From: Sneathiella limimaris
GTDB taxonomy: Bacteria > Pseudomonadota > Alphaproteobacteria > Sneathiellales > Sneathiellaceae
Direction: 5' to 3'
Length of the DNA: 64,000 bases
NCBI RefSeq assembly: GCF_012932565.1
Contig: NZ_JABBYJ010000001.1
Span: 1,922,001 to 1,986,000, forward strand
The notes under the pieces were generated by a model. That model saw only the letters and a program-made list of their open reading frames with translations. It had not been told where the DNA came from and did not search any database. Below, piece after piece: positions 53,991-62,957 of this stretch. Within the stretch, counting starts at the first letter, position 1. Each line of letters starts with the position of its first letter. The position numbers were made by a program, and so were the translations under genes.

Positions 53991-54551
53991 ATGCTTGCAA
54001 TGCAGTATTCCGTCAAATTGCCGACAGAATATGACCTCAACAAAGTCGGTGAGCGTGTAGCTCAAAGAATGCCTAAATTTGAAGGGCGTCCTGGCTTGAC
54101 CCATAAATTTTACCTCTATGAGCCAGATGAAAATATCTATGCGCCAATGTATGTGTGGGAAAACACCCAGGCTGCACAGGATTTCCTGATGGATAGCCTT
54201 TTTGGGGATGTTGTCCAGGATTTCGGTCGCCCAAGGGTACGGACTTGGCAAATCCTTAACTTTGACTATGGGGTTTCTAAAACGGCTCCAGTTTCAATGA
54301 TTACAGAGGTCGACAAAGTCTCCTCTTCCAAATCTCTTCAAAACGTCATGAATGCGGAGATGGAAAACCATCAACAAATGGTCAAAAGGAATGATTTGAC
54401 TGCCCATATGGTATTGCTGGATCCAGATCGCTGGGAAATTTCCAGATGCAGCCTATGGTCCTCTTTGGAGCCATCATATGGACCTGAAATGGACTGTGTT
54501 TCCAGATATAAAGTGTTGAGTGACAAGTTTCCTCTTTCAGGCGCAGCTTAA
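53991..54551 (+). CDS. DUF4865-like protein
   Basis: 186 residues. MLAMQYSVKLPTEYDLNKVGERVAQR is followed by FEGRPGLTHKFYLYEPDENIYAPMYVWENTQAAQDFLMD. That matches the DUF4865 family, which resembles small monooxygenase-like ferredoxin folds (a duplicated dimeric alpha/beta barrel). The second half (about 105-186) is weaker and has no recognised motif. I chose the ATG at 53991 because GGAG lies 6 nt upstream; upstream in-frame ATG 53985 and GTG 53973 are less well placed. Function unknown. Confidence 0.75.
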   Translation: MLAMQYSVKLPTEYDLNKVGERVAQRMPKFEGRPGLTHKFYLYEPDENIYAPMYVWENTQAAQDFLMDSLFGDVVQDFGRPRVRTWQILNFDYGVSKTAPVSMITEVDKVSSSKSLQNVMNAEMENHQQMVKRNDLTAHMVLLDPDRWEISRCSLWSSLEPSYGPEMDCVSRYKVLSDKFPLSGAA

Positions 54552-54638
54552 AAAAAGTTTCTCAGCGTAACTTTTCCGTAAGTCTTCCTTGGCAGTATGT
54601 CATCAGGTTTTTTTGAGACATCTGTGAATGAGTAAGAC

Positions 54639-55082
54639 ATGCTAAGACTATTAGGGCTCTTCGGGTTAGTTGGACTGCTGACTGTTCTGGCACCAGTAAC
54701 AGGGATAAATTCGGCAACTGCAGCAGCGTCTTCTTCTGAAGAGGGAGAGGAAGTTATAGAAGAGGGGCCATTTTATTTAGAGATGAAGCCGCTGAGTGTT
54801 CCAATCCGAAGAAAAAGCGGTGCCATTAAATATTACATGTTTATCAGCATGAGCCTGGAGTTTGATGATCAGGACAAGAAGAAATACTCCCGAAAGATGA
54901 TCCCGCGACTTAGGGATGCTTTTTTACAAGATTTAAGTGGACAATCTGTTCTACATAAGGATAAAGCACGGGGTGTAGATTTTGAACTTGTGAAGCGCAG
55001 GCTCATTAAACAGGCATCCAAGGTTCTTGGCGATAAAGCGCCTATGGGCATGCATGTGGTCAAAGTCTTCAAAGGTAATTAG
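54639..55082 (+). CDS. FliL-like membrane/exported protein
   Basis: 147 residues. The N terminus MLRLLGLFGLVGLLTVLAP is hydrophobic and may be a signal peptide (TAAASSS) or an anchor. After a short acidic linker comes a domain with FYLEMKPLSVPIRRKSGAIKYYMFISMSLEFDD, similar in shape to FliL or to a family of FliL-like proteins in this class. FliL associates with MotAB stators; motAB lies 24 kb away and no flagellar gene is adjacent. The family assignment is inference. Confidence 0.65.
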   Translation: MLRLLGLFGLVGLLTVLAPVTGINSATAAASSSEEGEEVIEEGPFYLEMKPLSVPIRRKSGAIKYYMFISMSLEFDDQDKKKYSRKMIPRLRDAFLQDLSGQSVLHKDKARGVDFELVKRRLIKQASKVLGDKAPMGMHVVKVFKGN

Positions 55083-55116
55083 GGGCTGATCCATCGTCAC
55101 CCCTTCAGTAAAGGGA

Positions 55117-56313
55117 GTGACTACTTTGTCTGGAAGTCGAGTAAAACTGAGCATCCTGCTGATGGCAGGTGCTCAGGCAATGCTAAACAGCACCACCTCA
55201 ATTCTAATTAGCTCAGCATCTTTGGTGGCTCTTCTCCTGTTAGGAGAGGATAAGTCATTGGCAACTCTGCCTGTAACTGCTGTGGTGACTGGGACAGCAC
55301 TTGCGACTATTCCCGCTTCCATGATTATGAAGCGCGCAGGGCGCAAGCCCGGCTTTTATATGGGGATATCGTTAGGTATCCTTGGTGCCAGTCTTGCCGC
55401 TTACTCCATATATATTTCTAACTTTATCGGCTTTTCGATCGGGGCAATGCTGATTGGGATGAGTACGGCCTTTGGTAACTACTATCGTTTCGCCGCTGTC
55501 GATGTGGCTGGTCCGGAAAATCGCAGTAAGGCAGTTTCCTTTGTGATGGCAGGTGGCTTGATCGCCGGGTTTATCGGACCGCAGATTGCTAAAGGCACTA
55601 AGGAAATATTCCTGCCATATACTTATCTGGGTCCCTATCTTGCAATTATCGGGCTTGGCTTATTGGCCATGCTATTTCTTGTATTCGTTCAGATTCCCAA
55701 AATGAAGTCTGAGGCTCATGACGAGCCGGCACGGCCTCTTTGGGAAATTATTACTCAGCCAACGGCGGCTATCGCGATTATTAGTGCAATGGTCGGGTAT
55801 GCCGGGATGAGCTTTGTCATGACCGCAACACCGCTTGCCATTGTTGGTTGCGGTTTGACAGCCGATGATAGCTTTAATGTGATTAGTTGGCATGTGGTGG
55901 CCATGTTTGGGCCGAGTTTCTTTACAGGTTCTCTTATCGCCCGGTTTGGTGAATTCCGGATGATTGGAATGGGATCGCTGCTGGGAGTTCTCTGTGTGAT
56001 TATCGCGTTGATGGGCGTGGACATCGCCAATTTCTGGCTGGCGTTGGTTATGCTCGGCATTTCCTGGAACTTCATGTTTATCGGTGGGACAACGCTGTTG
56101 ACGACAACTTATCGCCCATCTGAAGCGTCAAAAGTTCAGGGGCTGAATGATTTCCTCGTCTTTGGTTCTGTCGCGACTGCTTCGCTGTCCGCTGGTATCT
56201 TGCAGCAGAAATTTGGTTGGGAAACGGTCAATTACACGGTTCTACCATTCTTCATAGCAATTGCGCTTCTAGCTTTTTATAAGAGCCGGCAACGGTCTGC
56301 CTTGGCGGCATAA
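55117..56313 (+). CDS. MFS transporter
   Basis: 398-residue membrane transporter with about twelve hydrophobic segments. The loop between segments 2 and 3 is IMKRAGRKPGFYMGISLGILG, close to the MFS motif A. TAFGNYYRFAAVDVAGPENRSKAVSFV is the corresponding motif for segments 4-5, and a central loop (FVQIPKMKSEAHDEPARPL) divides the two halves. Its substrate is unknown; relatives are annotated as YfkF/YitG-like. The start is uncertain: GTG at 55117 lies inside a hairpin with AAGGG very close; a TTG at 55126 has better spacing. A strong terminator follows. Confidence 0.85.
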   Translation: MTTLSGSRVKLSILLMAGAQAMLNSTTSILISSASLVALLLLGEDKSLATLPVTAVVTGTALATIPASMIMKRAGRKPGFYMGISLGILGASLAAYSIYISNFIGFSIGAMLIGMSTAFGNYYRFAAVDVAGPENRSKAVSFVMAGGLIAGFIGPQIAKGTKEIFLPYTYLGPYLAIIGLGLLAMLFLVFVQIPKMKSEAHDEPARPLWEIITQPTAAIAIISAMVGYAGMSFVMTATPLAIVGCGLTADDSFNVISWHVVAMFGPSFFTGSLIARFGEFRMIGMGSLLGVLCVIIALMGVDIANFWLALVMLGISWNFMFIGGTTLLTTTYRPSEASKVQGLNDFLVFGSVATASLSAGILQQKFGWETVNYTVLPFFIAIALLAFYKSRQRSALAA

Positions 56314-56327
56314 TTGCTAGAGGCATT

Positions 56328-56359
56328 AAAAAAAGCCGCTTGAAAAAGCGGCTTTTTTT
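56328..56359. terminator. bidirectional terminator between the MFS gene and ppa
   Basis: AAAAAAAGCCGCTT pairs with AAGCGGCTTTTTTT around GAAA. It is placed between the convergent stops of the MFS transporter and ppa. Confidence 0.93.
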
Positions 56360-56379
56360 AATTCTGAATCAGGATTTGG

Positions 56380-56913
56380 TTATCCAAGCAGAGCGTCTGT
56401 AACGAGAGACTTTTTGATCATCTCAGCGGCTTCATCAGCATCGCCCCAGCGAACGATTTTCACCCATTTACCCTCTTCCAGGTCTTTGTAATGCTCAAAG
56501 AAGTGGGAAATCTGATCCAGCAGTACGCCGCGTAAATCAGTGTAGTTCTCGATGTTGGAATAATAAGGGTGCAGGCTATCAACCGGAACACCAATGATTT
56601 TTTCATCCTGCCCAGCTTCATCTTCCATGATCAAGACCCCAACAGGGCGAGACCGTAGAACAGCGCCTGGGATTACCGGAATTGGGCCAGCAACCAGCAT
56701 ATCGGTTGGATCACCATCATCAGCCAGTGTATGTGGGATGAAGCCGTAGTTACAAGGGTAGTACATTGCGGTGTGCAGGAAACGGTCCACAAAAATGGCT
56801 CCAGAGTCCTTTTCAACCTCATATTTAACCGGAACACCGCCGATCGGAATTTCGATCACTACGTTTACATCCCATGGGACATCCTTGCCCGCCGAAATCT
56901 TGGAAATATCCAT
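56380..56913 (-). CDS. ppa: inorganic pyrophosphatase (soluble, family I)
   Basis: Cytosolic Mg2+-dependent hydrolysis of pyrophosphate. 177 residues, as in most bacteria. VVIEIPIGGVPVKYEVEKDSGAIFVDR is the N-terminal barrel, and YYPCNYGFIPHTLADDGDPTDMLV is the signature with catalytic aspartates. VGVLIMEDEAGQDEKIIGVP and ISHFFEHYKDLEEGKWVKI follow. It is divergent from hppA, encoding a membrane pyrophosphatase that acts on the same substrate. Confidence 0.97.
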   Translation of the reverse strand: MDISKISAGKDVPWDVNVVIEIPIGGVPVKYEVEKDSGAIFVDRFLHTAMYYPCNYGFIPHTLADDGDPTDMLVAGPIPVIPGAVLRSRPVGVLIMEDEAGQDEKIIGVPVDSLHPYYSNIENYTDLRGVLLDQISHFFEHYKDLEEGKWVKIVRWGDADEAAEMIKKSLVTDALLG

Positions 56914-57431
56914 TTCGAAATAAGCTCCTTATAAGCTTCCTAAATTAGCTGGCGTTCGCTTAGCACGTTCGGCTCGCAGATGCCACAGAACTCTTCATAA
57001 AACAGAGATTTTTTTGAAATTACCTGTCAAAACGACCAATAGAATTTAAAATAAGAAAATCAAAATATAGTAAAACCTAAATAATAAAATAAAAATATAA
57101 TTGTGGCAGTGCAGCAATGGAATTGTAGAGGGGGTAGTTTTCAGACTAAGACTTGCTAATTATCAAAAAGTAAAAACAAATAATCAATTATTATACTATA
57201 ATAAAATTATATTTACTTGGAGTTTGTTTGAAATATACATGAATTTTTTAAATTAAAAACTGATAAAAATATATAAAAAAACACAGTATTGCAGAACAAA
57301 TACTAATCTGTCATTCTTTCAACTGCAGTCGTTTACCCTGTGAAGTGCTTAATAGCTAAAATAGGAACATTAAGTTCCTGAATAATTTCTTTGTCGGGCA
57401 GATTGCCCGTTTGTGAATAGGGTGGGGTCAT
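56914..57431. other. AT-rich intergenic region between ppa and hppA
   Basis: 518 bp between two divergent pyrophosphatase genes, with no credible gene. The stretch at about 57030-57300 is very AT-rich (long A/T runs), far from the window average, with no repeats typical of an insertion sequence. Near hppA there is a small hairpin, CGGGCAGATTGCCCG (57395-57409), followed by GGTGGGG before the hppA ATG. It probably carries the promoters and upstream elements of both genes. Confidence 0.6.
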
Positions 57432-59537
57432 ATGTCAGAACTTTTGTGGATTCCGATCATCTGTGGGGTGATCGCGTTAGTTTACGGTGTGTATGCTGGT
57501 CGTTCTGTTTTATCGGCGGATGCTGGAACAGCCCGAATGCAGGAAATATCTGCGGCGGTGCAGGAAGGCGCAACGGCATATTTGAACAGGCAGTATTTGA
57601 CGATCGGTATCGTTGGCGTCGTTATTTTCGTAATATTATGGCTGTTGTTGGGAATTAAGGTCGGGATTGGGTTCTTTATCGGTGCCGTCCTTTCTGGTGC
57701 GGCCGGTTTCATTGGTATGAATGTTTCGGTGCGGGCAAATGTTCGAACCGCTGCTGGCGCAGCCAAAAGTCTGAAAGATGGTTTGGAAGTCTCCTTCAAG
57801 GCAGGTGCGATTACCGGGATGCTGGTCGTCGGGCTCGCATTGTTGGCTGTTGCGGGTTACTTTGTTGCCCTGCAGTTCATGGGGGCAGAAGGGCGCGAAT
57901 TGATAGATGCCCTTGTCGCCCTTGGGTTTGGGGCCTCCCTTATTTCCATATTTGCGCGGCTAGGCGGCGGTATCTTTACTAAGGGTGCTGACGTGGGAGC
58001 TGATCTGGTCGGCAAGGTCGAAGCCGGTATTCCCGAAGATGATCCACGGAATCCTGCTGTGATTGCTGACAACGTCGGTGACAATGTGGGCGACTGCGCT
58101 GGGATGGCGGCTGACCTCTTTGAAACATATGCGGTTACAGTTGTTGCGACCATGGTTCTGGCGTCTATCTATTTTGTCGACGATATGCGGATGATGGCCT
58201 ATCCCCTCATGATTGGTGGGGTTTGTATCATTACTTCTGTTATCGGAACTTTCTTTGTCCGTCTGGGTAGTAGTGAAAGCATTATGGGGGCTCTTTATAA
58301 GGGGTTCGCAGCAACGACAATTCTTTCTGCCATTCTTCTCTGGCCGATTACCTCCTACACAATTGGGATGGATACAGAATATAGCATTGGTGGAACGACT
58401 TTCACTGGAACCAGCCTCTTTTTCTGTGGACTGATCGGGCTAGTGGTTACAGGACTGATTATCTGGGTGACTGAGTATTACACATCCACCGAGTATCGTC
58501 CGGTTCGTTCCATCGCAAGATCGTCCGAAACAGGGCATGGAACCAACGTGATTCAAGGTCTCGCTGTATCCATGGAGGCAACAGCCATTCCCGCATTGAT
58601 CATTTGTGCAGGTATTGTTGTCGCTTACAACATGGCGGCGCTCTTCGGGATTGCAATCGCAGTGACCACTATGCTGGCCTTGGCAGGCATGGTCGTTGCG
58701 TTGGACGCCTATGGGCCGGTGACGGACAATGCGGGCGGTATTGCTGAAATGGCAGAAATGGACGAGGAAGTCCGTAAAACCACGGATGCGCTAGATGCGG
58801 TTGGCAATACAACGAAAGCCGTGACCAAAGGTTATGCGATTGGTTCCGCAGGCTTGGGTGCGTTGGTTCTGTTCGCTGCATATACTGAGGATCTTGCCTT
58901 CTTCATTAGTAATGCATCGCCAGATCAGTATAGCTACTTCCAGGGCGTAACCCTGAATTTCAGTCTGCAAAATCCCTTCATTGTTGTTGGGTTGATCCTT
59001 GGTGGATTGCAGCCATACCTCTTTGGGGCCATGGGCATGATGGCAGTCGGACGGGCAGCCGGTTCCGTTGTTCGTGAAGTGCGTCGCCAGTTCAAGGAAA
59101 TACCGGGTATCATGGAAGGAACCGGTAAACCTGACTATGGGCGTGCCGTTGACATGCTGACGAGAGCTGCAATCCGGGAAATGATTATTCCCTCCTTGCT
59201 GCCATTGCTTGCGCCTATTCTGGTGTTTGTGGTTGTTTTGCTGGTTGCTGATAAGTCAGCCGCTTTTGCGACAGTTGGTGCCATGCTGCTGGGTGTTATC
59301 ATCACGGGGCTTTTCGTGGCTATCTCGATGACTGCTGGTGGCGGTGCCTGGGATAATGCCAAGAAGTATATTGAGGATGGTAATCACGGGGGTAAGGGTA
59401 CAGATGCCCATGCCGCTGCGGTAACCGGTGATACGGTTGGTGATCCCTATAAGGATACTGCGGGGCCAGCCGTGAACCCAATGATTAAGATCACCAATAT
59501 TATAGCTCTTTTGATGCTGGCGGTTCTCGCTCACTAA
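57432..59537 (+). CDS. hppA: K+-insensitive pyrophosphate-energised proton pump (H+-PPase)
   Basis: Membrane enzyme that hydrolyses pyrophosphate and pumps H+ out of the cytoplasm (or into acidocalcisome-like vesicles). 701 residues with about 16 membrane segments. The active-site motif [22 protein letters not shown] is followed by [28 protein letters not shown]. The C-terminal site reads [26 protein letters not shown]. At the K+-selectivity site the sequence is [11 protein letters not shown]: the Lys (instead of Ala) marks K+-independent H+ pumps such as that of Rhodospirillum rubrum. GGTGGGG precedes the ATG. Confidence 0.97.
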   Translation: MSELLWIPIICGVIALVYGVYAGRSVLSADAGTARMQEISAAVQEGATAYLNRQYLTIGIVGVVIFVILWLLLGIKVGIGFFIGAVLSGAAGFIGMNVSVRANVRTAAGAAKSLKDGLEVSFKAGAITGMLVVGLALLAVAGYFVALQFMGAEGRELIDALVALGFGASLISIFARLGGGIFTKGADVGADLVGKVEAGIPEDDPRNPAVIADNVGDNVGDCAGMAADLFETYAVTVVATMVLASIYFVDDMRMMAYPLMIGGVCIITSVIGTFFVRLGSSESIMGALYKGFAATTILSAILLWPITSYTIGMDTEYSIGGTTFTGTSLFFCGLIGLVVTGLIIWVTEYYTSTEYRPVRSIARSSETGHGTNVIQGLAVSMEATAIPALIICAGIVVAYNMAALFGIAIAVTTMLALAGMVVALDAYGPVTDNAGGIAEMAEMDEEVRKTTDALDAVGNTTKAVTKGYAIGSAGLGALVLFAAYTEDLAFFISNASPDQYSYFQGVTLNFSLQNPFIVVGLILGGLQPYLFGAMGMMAVGRAAGSVVREVRRQFKEIPGIMEGTGKPDYGRAVDMLTRAAIREMIIPSLLPLLAPILVFVVVLLVADKSAAFATVGAMLLGVIITGLFVAISMTAGGGAWDNAKKYIEDGNHGGKGTDAHAAAVTGDTVGDPYKDTAGPAVNPMIKITNIIALLMLAVLAH

Positions 59538-59553
59538 TCAAAAGCTCTAACAG

Positions 59554-59585
59554 AAAAGCCCCCGGTTTTCCGGGGGCTTTTTTTG
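59554..59585. terminator. bidirectional terminator between hppA and bamE
   Basis: AAAAGCCCCCGG pairs with CCGGGGGCTTTTTTT around a TTTT loop, immediately beyond the hppA stop, before the convergent bamE gene. Confidence 0.94.
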
Positions 59586-59602
59586 TGATTTTTTTTGGGG
59601 GG

Positions 59603-60049
59603 TTACTGGCCTGGGTTAAAGCGGCCAAAGTTTCCAAACATCTGTTCGAAGAAGCCGAGCTCATTCCCGCCTGTTGGTGTCGTGCGTTCGACCAGATCAA
59701 CTTCGCGGGCATCATCCTTGTCATAATTCTTGATACTCTTGACCACTTCATTCTGATCAAATTCGATCACGATGACATTCTGCTCCAGCACCTTCTTCTC
59801 AAAAAAGGCAAAATGGGCCGTTTTCTTTCCGATATAATACCAAGCTTCTCCGGCCTGTGGGAAAGTGGAAATGGAAGAGGGAGAGCCCATCAACTCCAGT
59901 ACTCTGTCTTTATTGGTCGACCCGACTTCGAGCTGGGCGACCTGTTCTTGGTCCAGGCGATAGCCTTTTTCTTCACGCACCGGTTCGCAGGCCGCAAGGG
60001 TAAGGGCCACCAAACTAACTCCCAGTGTAAGTGAAAGGAATTTTTTCAT
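59603..60049 (-). CDS. bamE: outer membrane protein assembly factor BamE/SmpA lipoprotein
   Basis: About 148-residue lipoprotein. The signal peptide MKKFLSLTLGVSLVALTLAAC ends in a lipobox (LAAC). The BamE fold follows: QVAQLEVGSTNKDRVLELMGSPS near residue 42, then WYYIGKKTAHFAFFEKKVLEQNVIVIEF. The C-terminal tail is Gly/Phe-rich. In alphaproteobacteria this gene is usually found beside the cytochrome bc1 chaperone gene, as here. I start at the ATG at 60049; an ATG 12 codons upstream is not preceded by a signal-peptide-like region. Confidence 0.92.
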   Translation of the reverse strand: MKKFLSLTLGVSLVALTLAACEPVREEKGYRLDQEQVAQLEVGSTNKDRVLELMGSPSSISTFPQAGEAWYYIGKKTAHFAFFEKKVLEQNVIVIEFDQNEVVKSIKNYDKDDAREVDLVERTTPTGGNELGFFEQMFGNFGRFNPGQ

Positions 60050-60199
60050 AAATGCGTACTGCCTGTGAAAGACTTCATTCTGCAAAGCAGAGGCCGCTAG
60101 ATCTCAATGTTGACTTTGATATCACAACCCCTTAACTCAAGGAGTATAAATGGCATTTTCGATGGGGAAATGTCAATTCTTTCCAGAGTAGGCTGGTGT

Positions 60200-60748
60200 A
60201 TGATTTTCAAGAAACTTTTCGGTGACAAAGCGCTGAAACAAGCCGCTGCTGATCTTTATGACGGGATTGTTGCACAGGCGAGGCAACCGGTTTTTTATTT
60301 GAAAGCAGACGTTCCCGATACTGTAGACGGACGCTATGAGATGGTGTCCCTGCATGCGTTTCTGGTTATGCGGCGGTTGAAGAAAGAAGGTGAAGAGGGG
60401 CAGGAGCTGTCACAGGCGGTTTTTGATCGTATGTTTGTCGACATGGATCATTGTCTTCGTGAAATCGGTGTAGGTGATTTGAGCGTCGGGAAGCGGATCA
60501 AGGCGATGGCGCAGGTTTTTTACGGCCGTATCGTCGCCTATGAAACAGCTTTAGAGGGAAGTGGTGAAGAAACCCTGGAACAGGCATTGGCCCGGAATCA
60601 CTATGGCACTCTGGAAACATCACCCAGTGAGTCGGTCTTGAAGGAGTTGGCGGATTATATCCGCCGTGCGGACGCGCATCTAACAGGTTTGTCCTATGAA
60701 GGATTGAAAAAAGGGCAGGTCTCTTTTGTTCCTTATAAGCTGACTTAA
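60200..60748 (+). CDS. ubiquinol-cytochrome c chaperone family protein
   Basis: 182 residues, related to mitochondrial Cbp3/UQCC1, which assist cytochrome b insertion into complex III. Conserved blocks are MIFKKLFGDKALKQAAADLYDGIVAQARQPVFY, DTVDGRYEMVSLHAFLVMRRLK, MFVDMDHCLREIGVGDLSVGKRIKAMAQVFYGR and DAHLTGLSYEGLKKG. The ATG at 60200 has AGG 9 nt upstream; the frame is open for 31 more codons. It is divergent from bamE and upstream of the DUF177 gene. Confidence 0.93.
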   Translation: MIFKKLFGDKALKQAAADLYDGIVAQARQPVFYLKADVPDTVDGRYEMVSLHAFLVMRRLKKEGEEGQELSQAVFDRMFVDMDHCLREIGVGDLSVGKRIKAMAQVFYGRIVAYETALEGSGEETLEQALARNHYGTLETSPSESVLKELADYIRRADAHLTGLSYEGLKKGQVSFVPYKLT

Positions 60749-60937
60749 AACTCTCCTTCGGGAGTAGTGGGTTAAGTTTTTGTTTTTATTCGTTTATTCA
60801 ATAAGTTTGCAGAAGGCTGTAAAATCAATTGACCCGGAGGCCGGAAACGCCTATTTTCGCGCCTTCGAATCGAAGACCGGACGATTTTCAGCAACACTCG
60901 GTCATATTGGATCAAGAAGAGTTGGAAAGGACGCTCC

Positions 60938-61510
60938 ATGCAGAATGCCGGAGCAGAATTTGTAAAATGGATCAAGGTCGATCGCCTGAAGCGCGATCCC
61001 ATTGAATTCCAATTTACAGCAGATGAAAACGAACGGGCGGATTTGGCGAAACGGCTCGGAATTCTTGGACTGAATTCTCTGGATGTCAAAGGTGTCATCA
61101 AGAGAAAAGATGGCAGCAAATTCCTTGAGTTGTCAGCGAACATGAAAGCCGAAGCGGTGCAGGAATGCGTGGTTAGTCTTGAGCCAGTACCGCAGAAAAT
61201 TGATGTTGAATTCGCCTTGTGCTACACGTTCGACAAAGAGGACACGGTTCCTACCGAAGTCGAATATGTGTTCAGCAAAGACGAAGTAGACCTTCCCGAG
61301 CTAGTGGAAGGGGGTCAGATTGATGTAGTGCAGGCCGCGAGCGAGCAGATTGCACTTGCATTGGACCCCTATCCTCGTGCAGAAGGGGCGTCAAATTCTG
61401 ACAGCGCAAAGTATCTGCAGCAGTCGGAAGAGGATGAGCAAGAGGGTGAACCAGAGCAGGAATTCTATAAGCCCTTTGCCAACCTGAAGGACTTGATGAA
61501 TAAGAAATGA
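60938..61510 (+). CDS. DUF177 (YceD) family protein
   Basis: 190 residues. The N-terminal half starts with VKWIKVDRLKRDPIEFQFTADENERADLAKRLG, then the conserved AVQECVVSLEPVPQKIDVEFALCY, where Cys and the following strand are the DUF177 core, and a DLPELVEGGQIDVVQAASEQIALALDPYPR segment. Homologues are linked with 23S rRNA accumulation and usually precede rpmF, as here. AAAGGA precedes the ATG. Confidence 0.93.
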   Translation: MQNAGAEFVKWIKVDRLKRDPIEFQFTADENERADLAKRLGILGLNSLDVKGVIKRKDGSKFLELSANMKAEAVQECVVSLEPVPQKIDVEFALCYTFDKEDTVPTEVEYVFSKDEVDLPELVEGGQIDVVQAASEQIALALDPYPRAEGASNSDSAKYLQQSEEDEQEGEPEQEFYKPFANLKDLMNKK

Positions 61511-61576
61511 GACCGGTGAAAGCACTGGTGGAGTTTGTTAGTCACCCGTAAGGGTGCATGAGTGAGAGATAGAGAA

Positions 61577-61762
61577 ATGGCAGTACCTAAAAGAAAGACG
61601 ACCAAGTCAAAACGGAATATGCGCCGGGCCCACGACGCTCTTGGCGGAACTCAGGTTCAGGAATGCACAAACTGCGGCGAATTGAAACGCCCTCACCACG
61701 TTTGTGATTCTTGTGGTTTTTATGGTGATCGCGAAGTTGTGGACACAGCAGAAGTCCTCTAA
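61577..61762 (+). CDS. rpmF: 50S ribosomal protein L32
   Basis: 61-residue ribosomal protein with the standard start [20 protein letters not shown] and a zinc-ribbon [30 protein letters not shown] lies before the ATG at 61577; an ATG five codons upstream is not favoured. It is placed between DUF177 and plsX genes, its usual place. Confidence 0.97.
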   Translation: MAVPKRKTTKSKRNMRRAHDALGGTQVQECTNCGELKRPHHVCDSCGFYGDREVVDTAEVL

Positions 61763-61808
61763 ACTTCCTTATCCCTGTTAAACCAATTATAAAAAACCGG
61801 ACTTTAGG

Positions 61809-62906
61809 ATGAGCGCGACTGTTGTTATTGCCCTTGATGCAATGGGGGGAGATAATGCCCCGGACATTGTTATCAAAGGCGTAGACATTGTCCGCGTTCA
61901 GTTCCCTGACGCCCGGTTTTTGCTGTTTGGTGATGAAGCCCGCCTGAAGCCTCTCCTGGACAAATATCCAGGTGTTGCCGCAGTTAGTGAGATCCGTCAT
62001 ACGGATCAGGCGATCAAGGGCGAAGACAAACCAAGCCATGCCCTCCGTAAAGGACGCAAAAGCAGCATGCGGCTTGCCATCGATTCTGTTCGGGATGGCG
62101 AGGCAAGAGGCGTGGTGTCTGCGGGTAATACCGGCGCCTTGATGGCGATGGCCAAATTCTCTCTAAAAACCCTTCCAGGTATTGATCGTCCGGCAATCGC
62201 TTCCGTTCTTCCCTCTCCAAAAGGGGAAACGGTGATGCTCGATTTGGGCGCTAATATCGAATGTGATGCTGATAACCTGGTGCAGTTCGCAGTGATGGGT
62301 GCAGATTTTTCCCGCGCTGTTCTGGGGCGGGTTCCGCCGCGCGTTGGCCTTCTCAATGTTGGAAGTGAGGAGCTCAAAGGCAGCGACACTATCAAGGAAG
62401 CGGGTGAGCGCCTTAGGGATATGGAAAACGCTCCCTTTGAATATTATGGCTTTATTGAAGGCGATGATATTACCCGCGGTGTTGTAGATGTGGTGGTCAC
62501 AGACGGTTTTACCGGTAATGTTGCCTTGAAAACTGCGGAAGGGGTCGCCACCTTGTATGCAGACTTCCTGCGTCAGGGGTTTCGGAGTTCGATTCTGACC
62601 ATGATCGGGTATCTTTTGGCTCGTAGTGGCTTGAAAATGTTGAAAGATCGACTGGATCCCCGCGGATATAATGGCGGCGTTTTCCTTGGTCTAAACGGCA
62701 TTTGTGTGAAGAGCCATGGCGGGACCGACGAGCACGGCTATGCGAATGCGATTGCGGTTACAATTGAAATGATCACTGATGGCATGATCGATAAAATGAT
62801 TGATCATTTCAAAGAGTTTGCGGTTCGAATGAGTAACAGTGGTACAACTACTCCCGCGGCGGAGAAGTCGAGTGAAAACCCATCCGAGGTCGCTACGGAC
62901 ACCTGA
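61809..62906 (+). CDS. plsX: phosphate acyltransferase PlsX
   Basis: Converts acyl-ACP to acyl-phosphate, the substrate of PlsY (2.2 kb). 365 residues, peripheral to the membrane. The family features are VVIALDAMGGDNAPDIVIKG, KGRKSSMRLAIDSVRDGEARG, VSAGNTGALMAMAKFSLKTLPGIDRPA, VGLLNVGSEELKGSD and VVVTDGFTGNVALKTAEG. Its tail is Ser/Thr/Pro-rich and is variable. The start ATG at 61809 has TTTAGG close by; spacing is short. fabH follows 51 bp later. Confidence 0.96.
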   Translation: MSATVVIALDAMGGDNAPDIVIKGVDIVRVQFPDARFLLFGDEARLKPLLDKYPGVAAVSEIRHTDQAIKGEDKPSHALRKGRKSSMRLAIDSVRDGEARGVVSAGNTGALMAMAKFSLKTLPGIDRPAIASVLPSPKGETVMLDLGANIECDADNLVQFAVMGADFSRAVLGRVPPRVGLLNVGSEELKGSDTIKEAGERLRDMENAPFEYYGFIEGDDITRGVVDVVVTDGFTGNVALKTAEGVATLYADFLRQGFRSSILTMIGYLLARSGLKMLKDRLDPRGYNGGVFLGLNGICVKSHGGTDEHGYANAIAVTIEMITDGMIDKMIDHFKEFAVRMSNSGTTTPAAEKSSENPSEVATDT

Positions 62907-62957
62907 TTGTGTGAAGAAAAATAAGTGCTGAAGTCTGTCTTCAGAGAATAGGGAATT

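Noticed and set aside
56914-57431. AT-rich segment as a mobile element remnant
   Set aside because: No terminal repeats, target duplication, or transposase fragment is visible, and flanking genes are intact and in an expected arrangement.
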